From: Haloimpatiens sp. FM7315
GTDB lineage: Bacteria; Bacillota; Clostridia; Clostridiales; Clostridiaceae
Assembly (NCBI GenBank): GCA_041861885.1
Contig: JBGVUE010000001.1
Location: 2,406,001 to 2,470,000, forward strand
Direction: 5' to 3'
Length of the DNA: 64,000 bases
The notes under the pieces are model-generated. The model had not been told where the DNA came from. It was given only the letters and a program-made list of their open reading frames with translations, and did no database searches. Numbering within the stretch: the first letter of the stretch is position 1; each line of letters begins with the position of its first letter. Both the position numbers and the translations under genes were made by a program. Of this stretch, positions 26,291 to 36,158 are shown piece by piece.

Positions 26291-29200
26291 ATGAAAGATA
26301 TAAAAGATATAAAAGATATAAAAGATGTTTTTAAAAGAGTTTTTACAAAAGATTTGGAGAACAGTACTAAAAGTGTTTATGATTTATTTAACTGGAAAAA
26401 AGTTAATGTATCTATAAAAGACTATAAAACCAATACAATGCTTATAGAAATGAAGGATTTAGCCTTTCCTTCAAATTATTCACAAAACGCCTGTGATATA
26501 ATAGCTTCAAAATATTTTAGAAAATCTGGAGTTCCAACAGAATTTGGCTATGAAAATAGTTTAAAAATGGTAGTAGATAGAATGGTGAACTTTTGGTGCG
26601 AATCCTTAAAGGATGAAAATTTGATTGAAACTAAAGAAGAAGCGGAAATTTTCTATGATGAAATGGCTTTTGCCCTATTAAATCAAATGTATGCTCCAAA
26701 TTCTCCTCAGTGGTTTAATACAGGATTATACCAAAGTTATGGCATTACAGGAAACACAAAAGGTGGTTTTTACTACGACGAAAAACTAGAAAAATCTCTT
26801 AAAGCTTCAGAAAATTGTGGGAGAACTCAGGCCTCTGCCTGCTTTATACTTTCAATTGAAGATAAGCTTCTAGGGGAAAACTCCATATCTGACCATTTTG
26901 TAACTGAAACAAAACTATTTAAGGGAGGTTCTGGTACTGGAACTAATTTTTCAAACATAAGAGCTATTAATGAAAGGCTATCCGGTGGTGGTGTTTCCTC
27001 TGGTCTTATGAGCTTTTTAAAAGCCTTAGATAGAAACGCTGGTGCTATAAAATCTGGTGGAACTACAAGACGTGCTGCTAAAATGGTATGCCTTGATGTA
27101 GACCATCCTGAAATTATGGATTTTATAAAATGGAAAGCAAAAGAAGAACAAAAAGTTAGAGACCTTGGAAAAATGGGCTATGACACTAGTTTTGAGGGAG
27201 AAGCCTATGAAACTGTTTCAGGTCAAAACGCCAACAATTCTATAAGATTCAAAGATGAATTTATGAGAAAAGTAGAAAATCTTAAAAATAACCCTGATGC
27301 TACTATAGAGCTAAAGGGAAGATGTGATAACTCCGTAAATAAAACCCTAAGGGTTAAAGATATCTGGGAGGAATTTAATAGCTGTGCCTTTGCCTCTGCT
27401 GAACCTGCAGCTCAGTTTGATGATACCTTCAACGCTTGGCACACTTGCCCAGTTGGAGAAGACGGCAAGATAGGTGCAAAACATAATAGAATTAATTCAA
27501 CTAACCCTTGTGGAGAATACGCTTTTTTAGACGATACTGCCTGCAATTTAGCATCTATAAATGTATATAAATTTTATGATGAAGAAAGAAATAGCTTTAA
27601 AGTAGATGAATACATGCATTTAATAGCTTTAACACAGCTTATGCTAGAGGCCTCAATTAATTTTGGCTATTTTCCAACTAAAGATATAGCTAGAAAAACA
27701 CATATGTTTAGAACTACAGGACTTGGTGTTTCAAATGTAGCTTCACTATTTATGGTTATGGGACTTCCCTATGATTCAAAAGAGGCCCGAGCCTTAGCTT
27801 CCTCTTTAGTTGGGATTTTAACAGGACACTCTTACTTTATATCCTCTTTAATGGCAAAAAAATCGGTGCTTTTGAAAAATATGAAATTAATAAGAAATAC
27901 ATGTTAAGAGTTATAAAGAATCATAGCATTGCGGCAGGTGCTATAGATGAAAATTTTGAAGGTCTTAACTATGAGCCTTTAAAGGTAAACCATAAATTAC
28001 TTTCAAAATTGTCCTTAGATAATTTAGTTGATGCTCTTAAAAATTCCTTTATAAATGCCCTTAGGTCAGGTGAAAAATACGGATACAGAAATGCACAGGT
28101 TTCTGTAATTGCACCTACTGGAACTATATCTCTAGCTATGGATTGCAGTTCAACTTCTATAGAGCCATTTTTTAGCCACTTTGCCTATAAAAAACTTTCC
28201 GGTGGAGGCTACATGACTCTTGTAAATTCCGTAATTAAAAAATCTTTAGAGAATCTATCCTATAAAGAAAATGAAGTAAAAGATATTTTAGACTATATCT
28301 TGAGAAAAGAAAAGTTTTCAGAGGGTGAAACTGAATACGAAAAAATAATAGACGGAAAAATAGAAGGAGCTCCTTACTTAAAAGACGAGCACTTGCCAAT
28401 TTTTGATACTGCAAACATCTGTGGAACTGGAAAAAGATATATTTACCCTAGTGGTCATGTTAAGATGATGGCAGCTTTGACTCCTCTTATTTCAGGTTCT
28501 ATATCAAAAACAGTTAATTTACCAAAGGATGCTACAGTTAATGACATAAAAGATGTTATACTTCAATCTTTTAAGCTTGGTGTAAAGGGAATTTCAATAT
28601 ACAGAGATACTTCAAAAGTAAGTCAACCTCTTAACACTAGGCTAGATAGTGAAGATAGTAAATCTCTAGAGGACCTTACTTATAATGAACTTTTAAAAAA
28701 GACAAAAGAACTTTTAAAGGCTTTAGAAATGAAAAACAAAAGTTCTATGTACTCCACTCGTAAAAGACTAGTTGGAATAAGGGAAGGTAAAACTCATCCT
28801 GCTCAAATTGACAACTTAAAAATATATACAACAGTAAATAGAAATGAATTAGGTGAAATATCAGAAATATATGTAACAACAGATAGAGAAGGTACAACTA
28901 TTATGGGACTTTTAAATGCCCTTTCAAAATCTATTTCTGTAATGCTTCAATATCATGTGCCACCAAAGGATATTTCAAATATGCTAAAGGGGCAAATATA
29001 TGAGCCTTATGGCTTTGTACAAAAACACCCTTACATTAAACACGTAACCTCTATATCAGATTTAATAAGCAAAATAATAGACATTGAACTTGGAGATTAT
29101 TCTCACTGTCAGGTTAAGCCTGAAAATTTTACAGCTATAACCTCTGAAAGTTTTTCTGAAAAAAGCGCTTATAATGGTGAAATATTAAAAGAAGAAACTG

Positions 29201-29316
29201 TAAAAGGAGAGCGAATTTACACTGAAGTCTGCCCAAACTGCTCTAGTACTCGATTGATTCAAAATGGGACTTGTAAATTATGCCTTGACTGCGGAAGCAC
29301 TACAGGTTGCTCTTAA
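26291..29316 (+). pseudogene. nrdJ: Class II (adenosylcobalamin-dependent) ribonucleotide reductase, one frameshift
   Basis: The enzyme makes deoxyribonucleotides with vitamin B12 as radical source and no oxygen requirement. The first frame shows RTQASACFILSI, the finger-loop region NPCGEYAFLDDTACNLASIN and TTGLGVSNVASLF. A missing base in the A7 run at 27856-27862 ends it. One added A restores IGAFEKYEINKKYMLRVI and the second frame, with SVIAPTGTISLAMD, GVKGISIYRDTSK and the Cys-rich tail CPNCSSTRLIQNGTCKLC. I start the protein at the ATG 26291. The in-frame sequence back to 26153 looks like leader. The N-terminus contains a 9-bp repeat giving KDIKDIKDI. The break is probably a sequencing error, since the gene is important. 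Confidence 0.92.
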
Positions 29317-29322
29317 AATAAA

Positions 29323-29366
29323 TAAAAATTTTCCGATAAACCTTTGTTTTTCGGAAAATTTTCTTT
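29323..29366 (+). terminator. Terminator after nrdJ
   Basis: AAAATTTTCCGA and TCGGAAAATTTT form the stem, followed by a T-rich run. Confidence 0.75.
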
Positions 29367-29437
29367 TAAAATCTCATAACACTATAATAATATAACGCTA
29401 AAGTCTTCAAATCTTCAAATTTCGTAATTTTAAAATC

Positions 29438-29761
29438 TTATAATTCTAGTTTACAGCCTGTCTTATGCTCAAATTTATTTTTAATTTCCTCAAAAATCTC
29501 TTTTTGAATTTCTTCCTCTGGCTTTAAAGTAACTCTAAGTCTTGCTCCATTAAAAGAAGGGTTTTTTCTTAAAACAATTTCTCTTTCCATGCAAAGCTGA
29601 AGAGCGTAATTTATTATATCATTTTGGTTACAGGAACTGGATATTTTAATTCTCCAACCAATAAAATCCTCTAGGTCTTTTAATTTATCTTTGCATTTAT
29701 TTCCAACTAATGGAGTTATAAAACTCAGCTCCATGTACCTTCCAGAATTATCGCTTTTCAA
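29438..29761 (-). CDS. Small conserved-looking protein coupled to the beta-CASP hydrolase
   Basis: I do not recognise this 107-residue protein. It is soluble and mixed alpha/beta, with a central segment LEDFIGWRIKISSSCNQNDIINYA, a basic strand GARLRVTLKPEEE and a charged helical end. It starts at TTG 29759-29761, overlapping the stop of the upstream gene by 4 bp (TTGA). An internal ATG at residue 10 has GGAAGG only 3 nt away. The overlap means translational coupling. A shared RNA-related role with the upstream nuclease-like protein is my inference from position only. Confidence 0.65.
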   Translation of the reverse strand: MKSDNSGRYMELSFITPLVGNKCKDKLKDLEDFIGWRIKISSSCNQNDIINYALQLCMEREIVLRKNPSFNGARLRVTLKPEEEIQKEIFEEIKNKFEHKTGCKLEL

Positions 29762-31935
29762 GCTTTTTTGTAAGGCTTAAATTCTTCCTTATAAAAATAC
29801 TCATCTACGTATTTTATAGCAGCATTTTGCTCCATAGCCTTAGATTTAGGAAAAGCTTTTGTGTCTTTACCCTTTAATGTCTCCTCACTTAATTCATCTT
29901 TTATTTCTAAATTAATAGAAGTTATCCTTTTGAACTCTTCTTTTTCCCTGTTAAAACCTTCCTTTAAGCTAGATTTAGCATTATCCTCTAAATCAACTAC
30001 TATTTTGTCTTCAACTAACTGATAGGATATTTTCTTAATAGGATATTTTATAAGGCTTCTTATTAAAATCTCCCCAGCGTTACTATTAAAACTATCGCTT
30101 ATAATAACTTCCCAGAAAATATCCTTTTTAAACCTTTCAGTTACCTCATAGATGCTTTTATCAACAGCCTTTGGAAAATCAAAATATAAAATCACTTTAT
30201 TCTCTTCCATTTTAAAACCTGATTTTTTATAATTAAATTTTCCAAAATACTCCCTTATCTTTTCATCTATTTCATTGGGCTTTAACCCTGTTTTTTCTAA
30301 ATCTCTTTCTACTTCTTCATAATTTCTTGCCTTAAACAAAAACAATCTTCTTGCATCACTTTCAAAATAAGGAGACTTTACAATTAGCCTTTGAAAATCT
30401 AAAATTTTATCCTCATTAATTTCCTTTTCACCGCTCCAAATATAGCTTAGCTCTTCCGCATTAAAAAGCTTATCTTCATAATTTTTCCTAATAAATTCAT
30501 ATAGAGTTTTTATATTTTCTTCATTTAACTCTAAAGCGCTATTTAGTCTATTGGCTAAATTTTTATTAAGCTGTTTCCTGGGGTTATTTATCTCCAGTTC
30601 GTACTCTTCTCCACTACTTGGAGTGTAGACTCTTCCCCTATACTCTTCCATCAATTCTTTTGAAAAACTTCTTATGACCTTTTGATCTCCATGGACTAAA
30701 AACACTCTCTTTGAGGAAAGCTTTTGAATAACTGCCTTTATCTCGCTTTTATCTCCATGAGCAGATAACCCAACTCTCTCAACCCTACACTTTACAGGTA
30801 GTATTTTACCATTAAGCTCTATACTCTTTTCCTCATCATCTTTTAATAAATTTAAAAGTTTCCTTCCCGGAGACTCCTCGTCTTGATAACCACTTATGAC
30901 TATGTAAGAATTCTCCATAGAGCATATTTGCTCAGCATATCCTTGGCTTGGACCTCCTGTAAGCATTCCAGAACTTGATATTACAACTAAAGGCTCCTTA
31001 CTTTCTAACAACCTATCTCTTTCTTCTTTTTTAGTAATTGGCCTTATGTTATCCTCATAAAAAGGCTCAATTCCTCTTAATATCTTTTTCCCTAAGGAAT
31101 TTTTTAAATACAATGGATTCATCTTGTAAACCCTATTAATGTCTTTTATCATACCGTCAACATAAATATTAATTTTCTTTAATTCACCTTTGTTCATAGC
31201 TTTTTTTAATATAAGGATTATCTCCTGAGCCCTTCCTAGAGCAAAAGCTGGAATTAACATCTTTCCCTTTTTATCTATACATTCTGAAACAAGACTCACT
31301 AATTTCTTTTCTTCAACTTCTCTATTTGAATGAAGTTTATCCCCATAAGTGGATTCTAAGATAGCAACATCTGGCCTTAATTTAGGAAACTTACCACCCT
31401 CAACAGTCTTTTGAGAAAACAAAGAAAAATCACCAGAATAAAATAAAGCCCCTTCAGAGCTTTTTACATATATAGAACTAGCGCCAGCTATATGTCCTGC
31501 ATTATAAAAAGTAATGCTTATATCCTGAAAAATATTAAACTGAACCTCATAATTTATAGTATGAATTCTATTTAGCATGTCCTCTACATCCTTTTCAGCA
31601 TATAAAGGTATCTCACTTTCTCTATTATTCATAATTTTAAGACTATCAAACAAAAGAACTTTTGTAAGGTCTTTTGTCATATTATTCATATATATTTTAG
31701 CAGATTTATATTCCTTCGCTATAATAGGTAAAGAACCTATATGATCTAAATGGGCATGACTTATAATTATTGCATCTAACCCACCCATGTCTTGAATAGC
31801 TCTAAAATCTGGGAGTGGATCTTTAGAAGCTCCTTGCCTAATTCCACAGTCTAAAAGAATATTTTTATCATTTATTTTAACAAGTATAGAGCTTGCACCT
31901 ACTTCAAAAGCTCCCCCTAAAAAACAAACCTTCAT
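29758..31935 (-). CDS. Metallo-beta-lactamase/beta-CASP family RNA hydrolase
   Basis: This 725-residue protein has an N-terminal metallo-beta-lactamase domain with FLGGAFEVGASS, LLDCGIRQG and the zinc motif ISHAHLDHIGSLP (about residue 60), and later FYSGDFS. A beta-CASP insert follows, with ILESTYGDKLHSNR, LIPAFALGRAQEI and SSSGMLTGGP. Motif C is VERVGLSAHGDKSE, then VFLVHGD. It belongs to the CPSF73-like RNA exo/endonuclease group rather than RNase J. A long C-terminal extension (about residues 450-725), rich in charged helices, has no assignment. It heads a two-gene unit with the small coupled gene. Confidence 0.88.
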   Translation of the reverse strand: MKVCFLGGAFEVGASSILVKINDKNILLDCGIRQGASKDPLPDFRAIQDMGGLDAIIISHAHLDHIGSLPIIAKEYKSAKIYMNNMTKDLTKVLLFDSLKIMNNRESEIPLYAEKDVEDMLNRIHTINYEVQFNIFQDISITFYNAGHIAGASSIYVKSSEGALFYSGDFSLFSQKTVEGGKFPKLRPDVAILESTYGDKLHSNREVEEKKLVSLVSECIDKKGKMLIPAFALGRAQEIILILKKAMNKGELKKINIYVDGMIKDINRVYKMNPLYLKNSLGKKILRGIEPFYEDNIRPITKKEERDRLLESKEPLVVISSSGMLTGGPSQGYAEQICSMENSYIVISGYQDEESPGRKLLNLLKDDEEKSIELNGKILPVKCRVERVGLSAHGDKSEIKAVIQKLSSKRVFLVHGDQKVIRSFSKELMEEYRGRVYTPSSGEEYELEINNPRKQLNKNLANRLNSALELNEENIKTLYEFIRKNYEDKLFNAEELSYIWSGEKEINEDKILDFQRLIVKSPYFESDARRLFLFKARNYEEVERDLEKTGLKPNEIDEKIREYFGKFNYKKSGFKMEENKVILYFDFPKAVDKSIYEVTERFKKDIFWEVIISDSFNSNAGEILIRSLIKYPIKKISYQLVEDKIVVDLEDNAKSSLKEGFNREKEEFKRITSINLEIKDELSEETLKGKDTKAFPKSKAMEQNAAIKYVDEYFYKEEFKPYKKA

Positions 31936-32302
31936 GAAATCACCTACAATTTTCTTATTTCTAAAAGTTAAATATCTAAACTTTCTAAACTAACACCTAA
32001 GTATTTAATGATTATGTCCAAATTTTTCTATATTAAAAGTTTTATTTTAAAATTTTAATATAAAAAATTTATTTATAACATTTACTATTAAATAATAAAA
32101 TCTAAATTATTTAAAATTCACTTTAATAAAATAAGTATTAAAAGCTAAACAATTAACTTTAAAAGCTAAATCTCTTGGTGAAAAGATTTCTACTCCCAAA
32201 GAAATTGTTAGTTTCTAATACCTATCTTTTATCCTACAGCTACTATAAAAGCCAGCTATTTATCATTTTTCATAGCTTTATTAGCTTTGGCCTTTGGCTT
32301 TA
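31936..32302. other. AT-rich intergenic region
   Basis: It must hold the promoter of the beta-CASP gene (minus strand). A loose hairpin (AAAGCCA ... TGGCTTTT on the minus strand, about 32240-32295) could end the upstream small membrane protein gene. Nothing else was recognised. Confidence 0.4.
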
Positions 32303-32641
32303 TCACTTCTTTTTTCTTATTTTTTTATTATCATAGGGACTTACATATTTAATACTATCTTTTGAAGTTTTTTGTGCATTTGAACCCTTTAAAAGTCCCT
32401 TTGCATCCATAAACCATAGTAAAAATAGAACACTTAGTCCAGATAAGAATATAGCAACAGGACTATATGGACTTGCGGTTAAATAGGATTGTATAAATAT
32501 ACAAAGCACTCCTAAGACAATTAAAATCCACTTATGTTTTACGTTAATTTTTGTTAATACATATTTTCTAAGTAAATTGTATATCACTAACATGATAATA
32601 GAAAAAGCTATGATTTGTAATATTGTCATAAATGTCTTCAT
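32303..32641 (-). CDS. Small three-helix membrane protein of unknown function
   Basis: I do not recognise this 112-residue protein. It has three hydrophobic helices (TILQIIAFSIIMLVIYNLL, KWILIVLGVLCIFIQSYL, PVAIFLSGLSVLFLLWFM) and a basic cytoplasmic tail ending KKIRKKK. AGGAGT precedes the ATG. It is a single gene on the minus strand. There is no context clue to its job. Confidence 0.6.
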   Translation of the reverse strand: MKTFMTILQIIAFSIIMLVIYNLLRKYVLTKINVKHKWILIVLGVLCIFIQSYLTASPYSPVAIFLSGLSVLFLLWFMDAKGLLKGSNAQKTSKDSIKYVSPYDNKKIRKKK

Positions 32642-32879
32642 TGAAACTCCTCCTTAAATTACATAGTATCATATCTTGCCTACATAATAGTAATTTTATC
32701 ATAAATTTTGACTTTGTGTCTTTAATATGAAAAAATTTTTATTAACTGAATTAAAATTAAAAGAAATGCTAATACTAATCGTAAATGTTAATTTTAAACT
32801 TTAAAGTGGAAAAATCTATTTTCTCTTTAAAAATAGATTTAAAATTAACATTAAATTTAAACTTAAGGAGATGTTTATT

Positions 32880-33086
32880 TTGAGAACATTAGACACCATT
32901 GCTCTTCTGTTTGTAATCGTTGGTGCAGTTAATTGGGGACTAATAGGTTTCTTTGGGTACGACCTAGTTGCAGCTTTATTTGGAAGTTTAAGTGCTGTTA
33001 CTAGAATAATATATGCCATAGTTGGAGTTGCTGGTCTTTACTCCATATCCTTCTTTTCAAAACACAGAAGTGGCATAGAAGAATAA
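32880..33086 (+). CDS. DUF378 family small membrane protein
   Basis: This 68-residue protein has two membrane helices and the DUF378 (YuzA-like) signature: LDTIALLFVIVGAVNWGLIGFFGYDLVAALFG, then a second helix IIYAIVGVAGLYSI. Function in the family is unknown. I prefer the TTG at 32880, 9 nt after AAGGAG, over the ATG at 32871, which abuts that site. A palindrome (AAATCTATTTT / AAAAATAGATTT, about 32811-32842) lies just upstream. Confidence 0.82.
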   Translation: MRTLDTIALLFVIVGAVNWGLIGFFGYDLVAALFGSLSAVTRIIYAIVGVAGLYSISFFSKHRSGIEE

Positions 33087-33091
33087 TAAAA

Positions 33092-33150
33092 TCCTGCACT
33101 AAGTGGTAAGAAAAATCTTGTACTAGCCACTTAGTGCAGGAATCTTTTTA
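33092..33150. terminator. Bidirectional terminator between DUF378 and NhaC-type genes
   Basis: The arms TCCTGCACTAAGTGG and CCACTTAGTGCAGGA are perfect over 15 bp. A T-run follows on the plus strand, with A-rich sequence on the other side. Confidence 0.85.
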
Positions 33151-33170
33151 TATTTATATTTATCTGAAAT

Positions 33171-34862
33171 TTATACAGGTTTTCCTATAAATCTGATTGC
33201 AAGCCCTATTAGAACTACATTTAAAAGTAAAACTAAAACAACTGGAACTCCCATAACAGCAGGTATATAACCAAAAACCCCTGTTAAAATAGCAATAAAT
33301 ATGGCATAAGGGAGCTGAGTTTTTACATGCTTTATATGCTCGCAGGAGGTTCCCATAGAAGAAAGTATGGTTGTATCTGAAATTGGAGAACAGTGGTCTC
33401 CAAATATAGCTCCTGTTAAAACAGCACTTATACTTATAATTAAAGATTTTGGATCTCCACTATAAACAGCATTTGCAAGTGGAATTGTAAGAGGCATTAA
33501 AATCCCCATAGTTCCATAAGATGTTCCTGTTGCAAAGGAAATAATTGCAGCTAATATAAATATAATTGTAGGAAGTAAAAATCCTGGTATTGAATTTGAT
33601 AAAATTGAAACTAAAAATTTAGCAGTTCCAAGATCTTTTATAACACTACTTAAAGACCAAGCTAAAAGAAGTATAACTCCTGTTATCATCAAAGTTTTTG
33701 ATCCTTCTATAAAAGTGTCAATAGCCTCTGAAATTTTAAAAATCTTTTGCCAAACACCCATTATCATAGCAACAATGCTTGCAAATAAAGCAGATTCAAA
33801 CAAAACTACACTGGCATCTGATGCTCCAAAGGCTTCTCTTAAAGCAGTTAATGATAAAGGTGAGTTATTGAAAAGAGTTATAAGCTCCTTATCTTTACCA
33901 GCCATTATAGCATTATATCCATTTAAATAAAATCCTAAAAAGGCTCCAACTATAAGTACTAAAATTGGTATAATTGCATTCCAAATACTTAATTTTATTC
34001 CCTCTTTTGGCTGCATTTCTTTTGAATCTATTTCTATAGTTTCTCCAAGGTTTCCCTTTCTTGCTTCTCTTTCCGCCTTAAGCATAGGTCCGAATTCCCT
34101 AAGCATTATTGCAGATATAGCTATAAATACTAATATTAAAATATTATAAAATCTATAAGGAATAGTTGATACAAATGTTCCATAAGCATTTGTACTTTGA
34201 CCTATTTGACTAAATCCATCTTTTATAAGACTAACTTCATATCCAACCCAAGTAGATATAACTGCAATTCCAGATATAGGAGCTGCTGTAGAGTCAACTA
34301 TAAAAGCTAATTTTTCTCTAGATATTTTCATTTTGTCAGATACAGGACGCATAATAGGTCCAACGATAAGAGAGTTTGCATAATCATCAAAGAATACAAA
34401 GATACCTAAAATCCATGTGATTATCTGAACACTTATAGGAGACTTAGCCCCTTTTGAAAGTGCTTCAGCAACGGCTTTAGCTCCTCCCATTTTTGAAATC
34501 AAACTGATAAGACCACCGATAACTAGACACTGAAGTATTATACCTGCATTCCAAGGGTCTGAAAGAGAGTTTAAAATCTCTTTTACCACCATTAAAAATG
34601 AATTAGGTATGGCATATAATATGTTTCCGTAAGTTAATTGAAGTAAAAATGCTCCTGAAAGCACCCCTAAAAACAATGACAATACTACGTTTTTAGTTAT
34701 AAAAGCAAGTACTATTGCTATAATTGGTGGTAGTAGTGTCCATAGTCCAAATTTTTTTGCATTAATGGCTGCAGTATCTACCTCTGCTGCAAAAACCAAT
34801 GTGTTCAATGATATAGTTAAAATAAACATGGTAATTAAAAAAATAAATCCTCTTTTTTTCAT
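33171..34862 (-). CDS. NhaC family carrier, probable lysine transporter (LysW type)
   Basis: This 563-residue membrane protein of the NhaC Na+/H+ antiporter family begins with an N-terminal signal-like segment ending FAAEVD, followed by about 11-12 helices. Conserved stretches are WILGIFVFFDDYANSLIVGP, DSTAAPISGIAVIST, ATGTSYGTMGILMPL and FGDHCSPISDTTILSS. By family alone it would be called an Na+/H+ antiporter. A lysine riboswitch and terminator in its leader point instead to lysine import, as proposed for LysW-type NhaC homologues in Firmicutes. It is transcribed alone. AGGAGG lies before the ATG. Confidence 0.88.
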   Translation of the reverse strand: MKKRGFIFLITMFILTISLNTLVFAAEVDTAAINAKKFGLWTLLPPIIAIVLAFITKNVVLSLFLGVLSGAFLLQLTYGNILYAIPNSFLMVVKEILNSLSDPWNAGIILQCLVIGGLISLISKMGGAKAVAEALSKGAKSPISVQIITWILGIFVFFDDYANSLIVGPIMRPVSDKMKISREKLAFIVDSTAAPISGIAVISTWVGYEVSLIKDGFSQIGQSTNAYGTFVSTIPYRFYNILILVFIAISAIMLREFGPMLKAEREARKGNLGETIEIDSKEMQPKEGIKLSIWNAIIPILVLIVGAFLGFYLNGYNAIMAGKDKELITLFNNSPLSLTALREAFGASDASVVLFESALFASIVAMIMGVWQKIFKISEAIDTFIEGSKTLMITGVILLLAWSLSSVIKDLGTAKFLVSILSNSIPGFLLPTIIFILAAIISFATGTSYGTMGILMPLTIPLANAVYSGDPKSLIISISAVLTGAIFGDHCSPISDTTILSSMGTSCEHIKHVKTQLPYAIFIAILTGVFGYIPAVMGVPVVLVLLLNVVLIGLAIRFIGKPV

Positions 34863-34904
34863 CTTTTCTCCTCCTTAAATTTTAGGAAAGAGACTAGTGC
34901 AACA

Positions 34905-34937
34905 ATAAAAAAACCTTGAGCTGCTACACTCAAGGTT
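34905..34937 (-). terminator. Riboswitch-controlled terminator before the NhaC-type gene
   Basis: On the minus strand AACCTTGAG and CTCAAGGTT flank an 8-nt loop and are followed by seven T. It lies between the lysine aptamer and the start codon, so it is the expression platform. Confidence 0.88.
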
Positions 34938-35014
34938 GAATACACATATGATAAAAAATGCTACAAATTTCGACATCAATGATTCAAAATTCGCCTAATC
35001 AATCTCATCTATGC

Positions 35015-35202
35015 GTAAACATTGTTGAACAATAGCCCTCCACAAATAAATCCTTACTTGTGACAGTGATGCATATATTTTATGCACCCCCAACTATACA
35101 GCCTTAAAGCCTTATCTGTACGTTTCGGCAACATTTCCTTTCCTGAACTTCATCGTGCTTAACTCTGTAAACAGTACTCTTAAATATTGCTCCTCTATTT
35201 TC
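35015..35202 (-). promoter_or_regulatory. Lysine riboswitch (L-box)
   Basis: Read on the minus strand, the aptamer begins AGAGGAGC...TTAAGAGTA. It continues with GGAAATGTTGCCGAAACG, then TGGGGGTGCAT...ATGCATCACTGTC. It closes with CACAAGTAAGG...TTTGTGGAGGGCTAT. These are the conserved L-box segments in the right order and spacing. Lysine binding is expected to favour the downstream terminator and shut off the transporter. Confidence 0.93.
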
Positions 35203-35220
35203 ATAATATTTACTGAAATC

Positions 35221-35240
35221 ATTTAACCTAAAGGTTAAAT
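35221..35240. promoter_or_regulatory. Palindrome between the L-box promoter and DUF2284
   Basis: ATTTAACCT-AA-AGGTTAAAT is a perfect 9+2+9 palindrome. It lies downstream of the L-box promoter on the minus strand and about 110 bp upstream of the DUF2284 start on the plus strand. It could be an operator for either. Confidence 0.35.
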
Positions 35241-35271
35241 TTATGTTACAAATGCATTTGCTTATGTTAAA

Positions 35272-35300
35272 ATTATAATTAAATAATAGTTGTATGTCAA
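35272..35300 (-). promoter_or_regulatory. Promoter of the lysine riboswitch transcript
   Basis: TTGACA (35295-35300) and TATAAT (35272-35277) on the minus strand are spaced by 17 bp, about 70 bp before the aptamer. Confidence 0.8.
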
Positions 35301-35350
35301 CTTATAATTTAAATTCCCTTAACTTACAATTTTTGTTTGGAGGTTATAAA

Positions 35351-35944
35351 ATGATGATTTTACCAGTTACATATAAAGTAGTTTCCTGTGATATGAACAC
35401 TTTATTTAAATATTATAAAAAAGATACAATAAGGGGCTATTGCAAGACTTGCCCTAACTATAATAAGATTTGGTCCTGTCCTCAATACGATTTTGAAGAA
35501 GAGTCCTACTTAAGAGAATATAATTACGCCTACATAATTGGTGCAAAATTATATTTAAAGGATATAGAAAAAGAACTTGAAAGGATGAATTTTAAAAGCA
35601 ACACCGAAATTCTAACCTTCGCCTACAACTCAATTAGAAACATTGTTGACAAAAAGTCTTTAAGTATTGAAAAAAACATAAATAATTCTAGAATTCTAAT
35701 GGGAGGCAAATGCCTTATCTGTAAAACCTGTCAGCGTACCAAAAGTAAGCCTTGCCTACATCCTGAAAGCTTAAGATACTCTCTTGAAAGCTTAGGCTTT
35801 GAAGTCTCAAGTATTACAAAAGAAATATTAAAGGAAGACCTATTATTTTCAAAAGACCAGCTTCCTAAATACTGTCTATCTATATCTTCTCTTCTTACCA
35901 ATGATAAGATTTCTAAGGAAGAAATATTTAAATTTCTTGTTTAA
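35351..35944 (+). CDS. DUF2284 predicted metal-binding protein
   Basis: This 197-residue protein has the DUF2284 cysteine pattern: CKTCPNYNKIWSCPQY near residue 30-45 and GGKCLICKTCQRTKSKPC-LHPE near residue 120-140. The family is annotated as metal-binding or iron-sulfur-like with no proven function. The last part (LRYSLESLGFEV) is also conserved. I start at ATG 35351, 6 nt after GGAGGT. An earlier in-frame ATG at 35294 overlaps the divergent promoter and has no ribosome site. It is a single gene, divergent from the lysine transporter. Confidence 0.85.
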   Translation: MMILPVTYKVVSCDMNTLFKYYKKDTIRGYCKTCPNYNKIWSCPQYDFEEESYLREYNYAYIIGAKLYLKDIEKELERMNFKSNTEILTFAYNSIRNIVDKKSLSIEKNINNSRILMGGKCLICKTCQRTKSKPCLHPESLRYSLESLGFEVSSITKEILKEDLLFSKDQLPKYCLSISSLLTNDKISKEEIFKFLV

Positions 35945-36158
35945 ATATATAAAATTAGCTGAATTTATAACTTATACTAATTATATAAATTAATAATTAA
36001 CTGCCTTATTGCAAATACTATTATTAAATGTTTTACTTTAGTAATATATTTTTGCAATGATAAAAGTAAAACAAGCAGATTTTACTTTGTATGAATAATA
36101 TATACAAAATATATTCATAATGCTGATTTTTATTAAACTCACAAAAGAAGGTGATTTT

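Noticed and set aside
34905..34937. Stand-alone terminator of the DUF2284 region
   Set aside because: Its T-run is on the minus strand and it sits between the lysine aptamer and the transporter start, so it belongs to the riboswitch.
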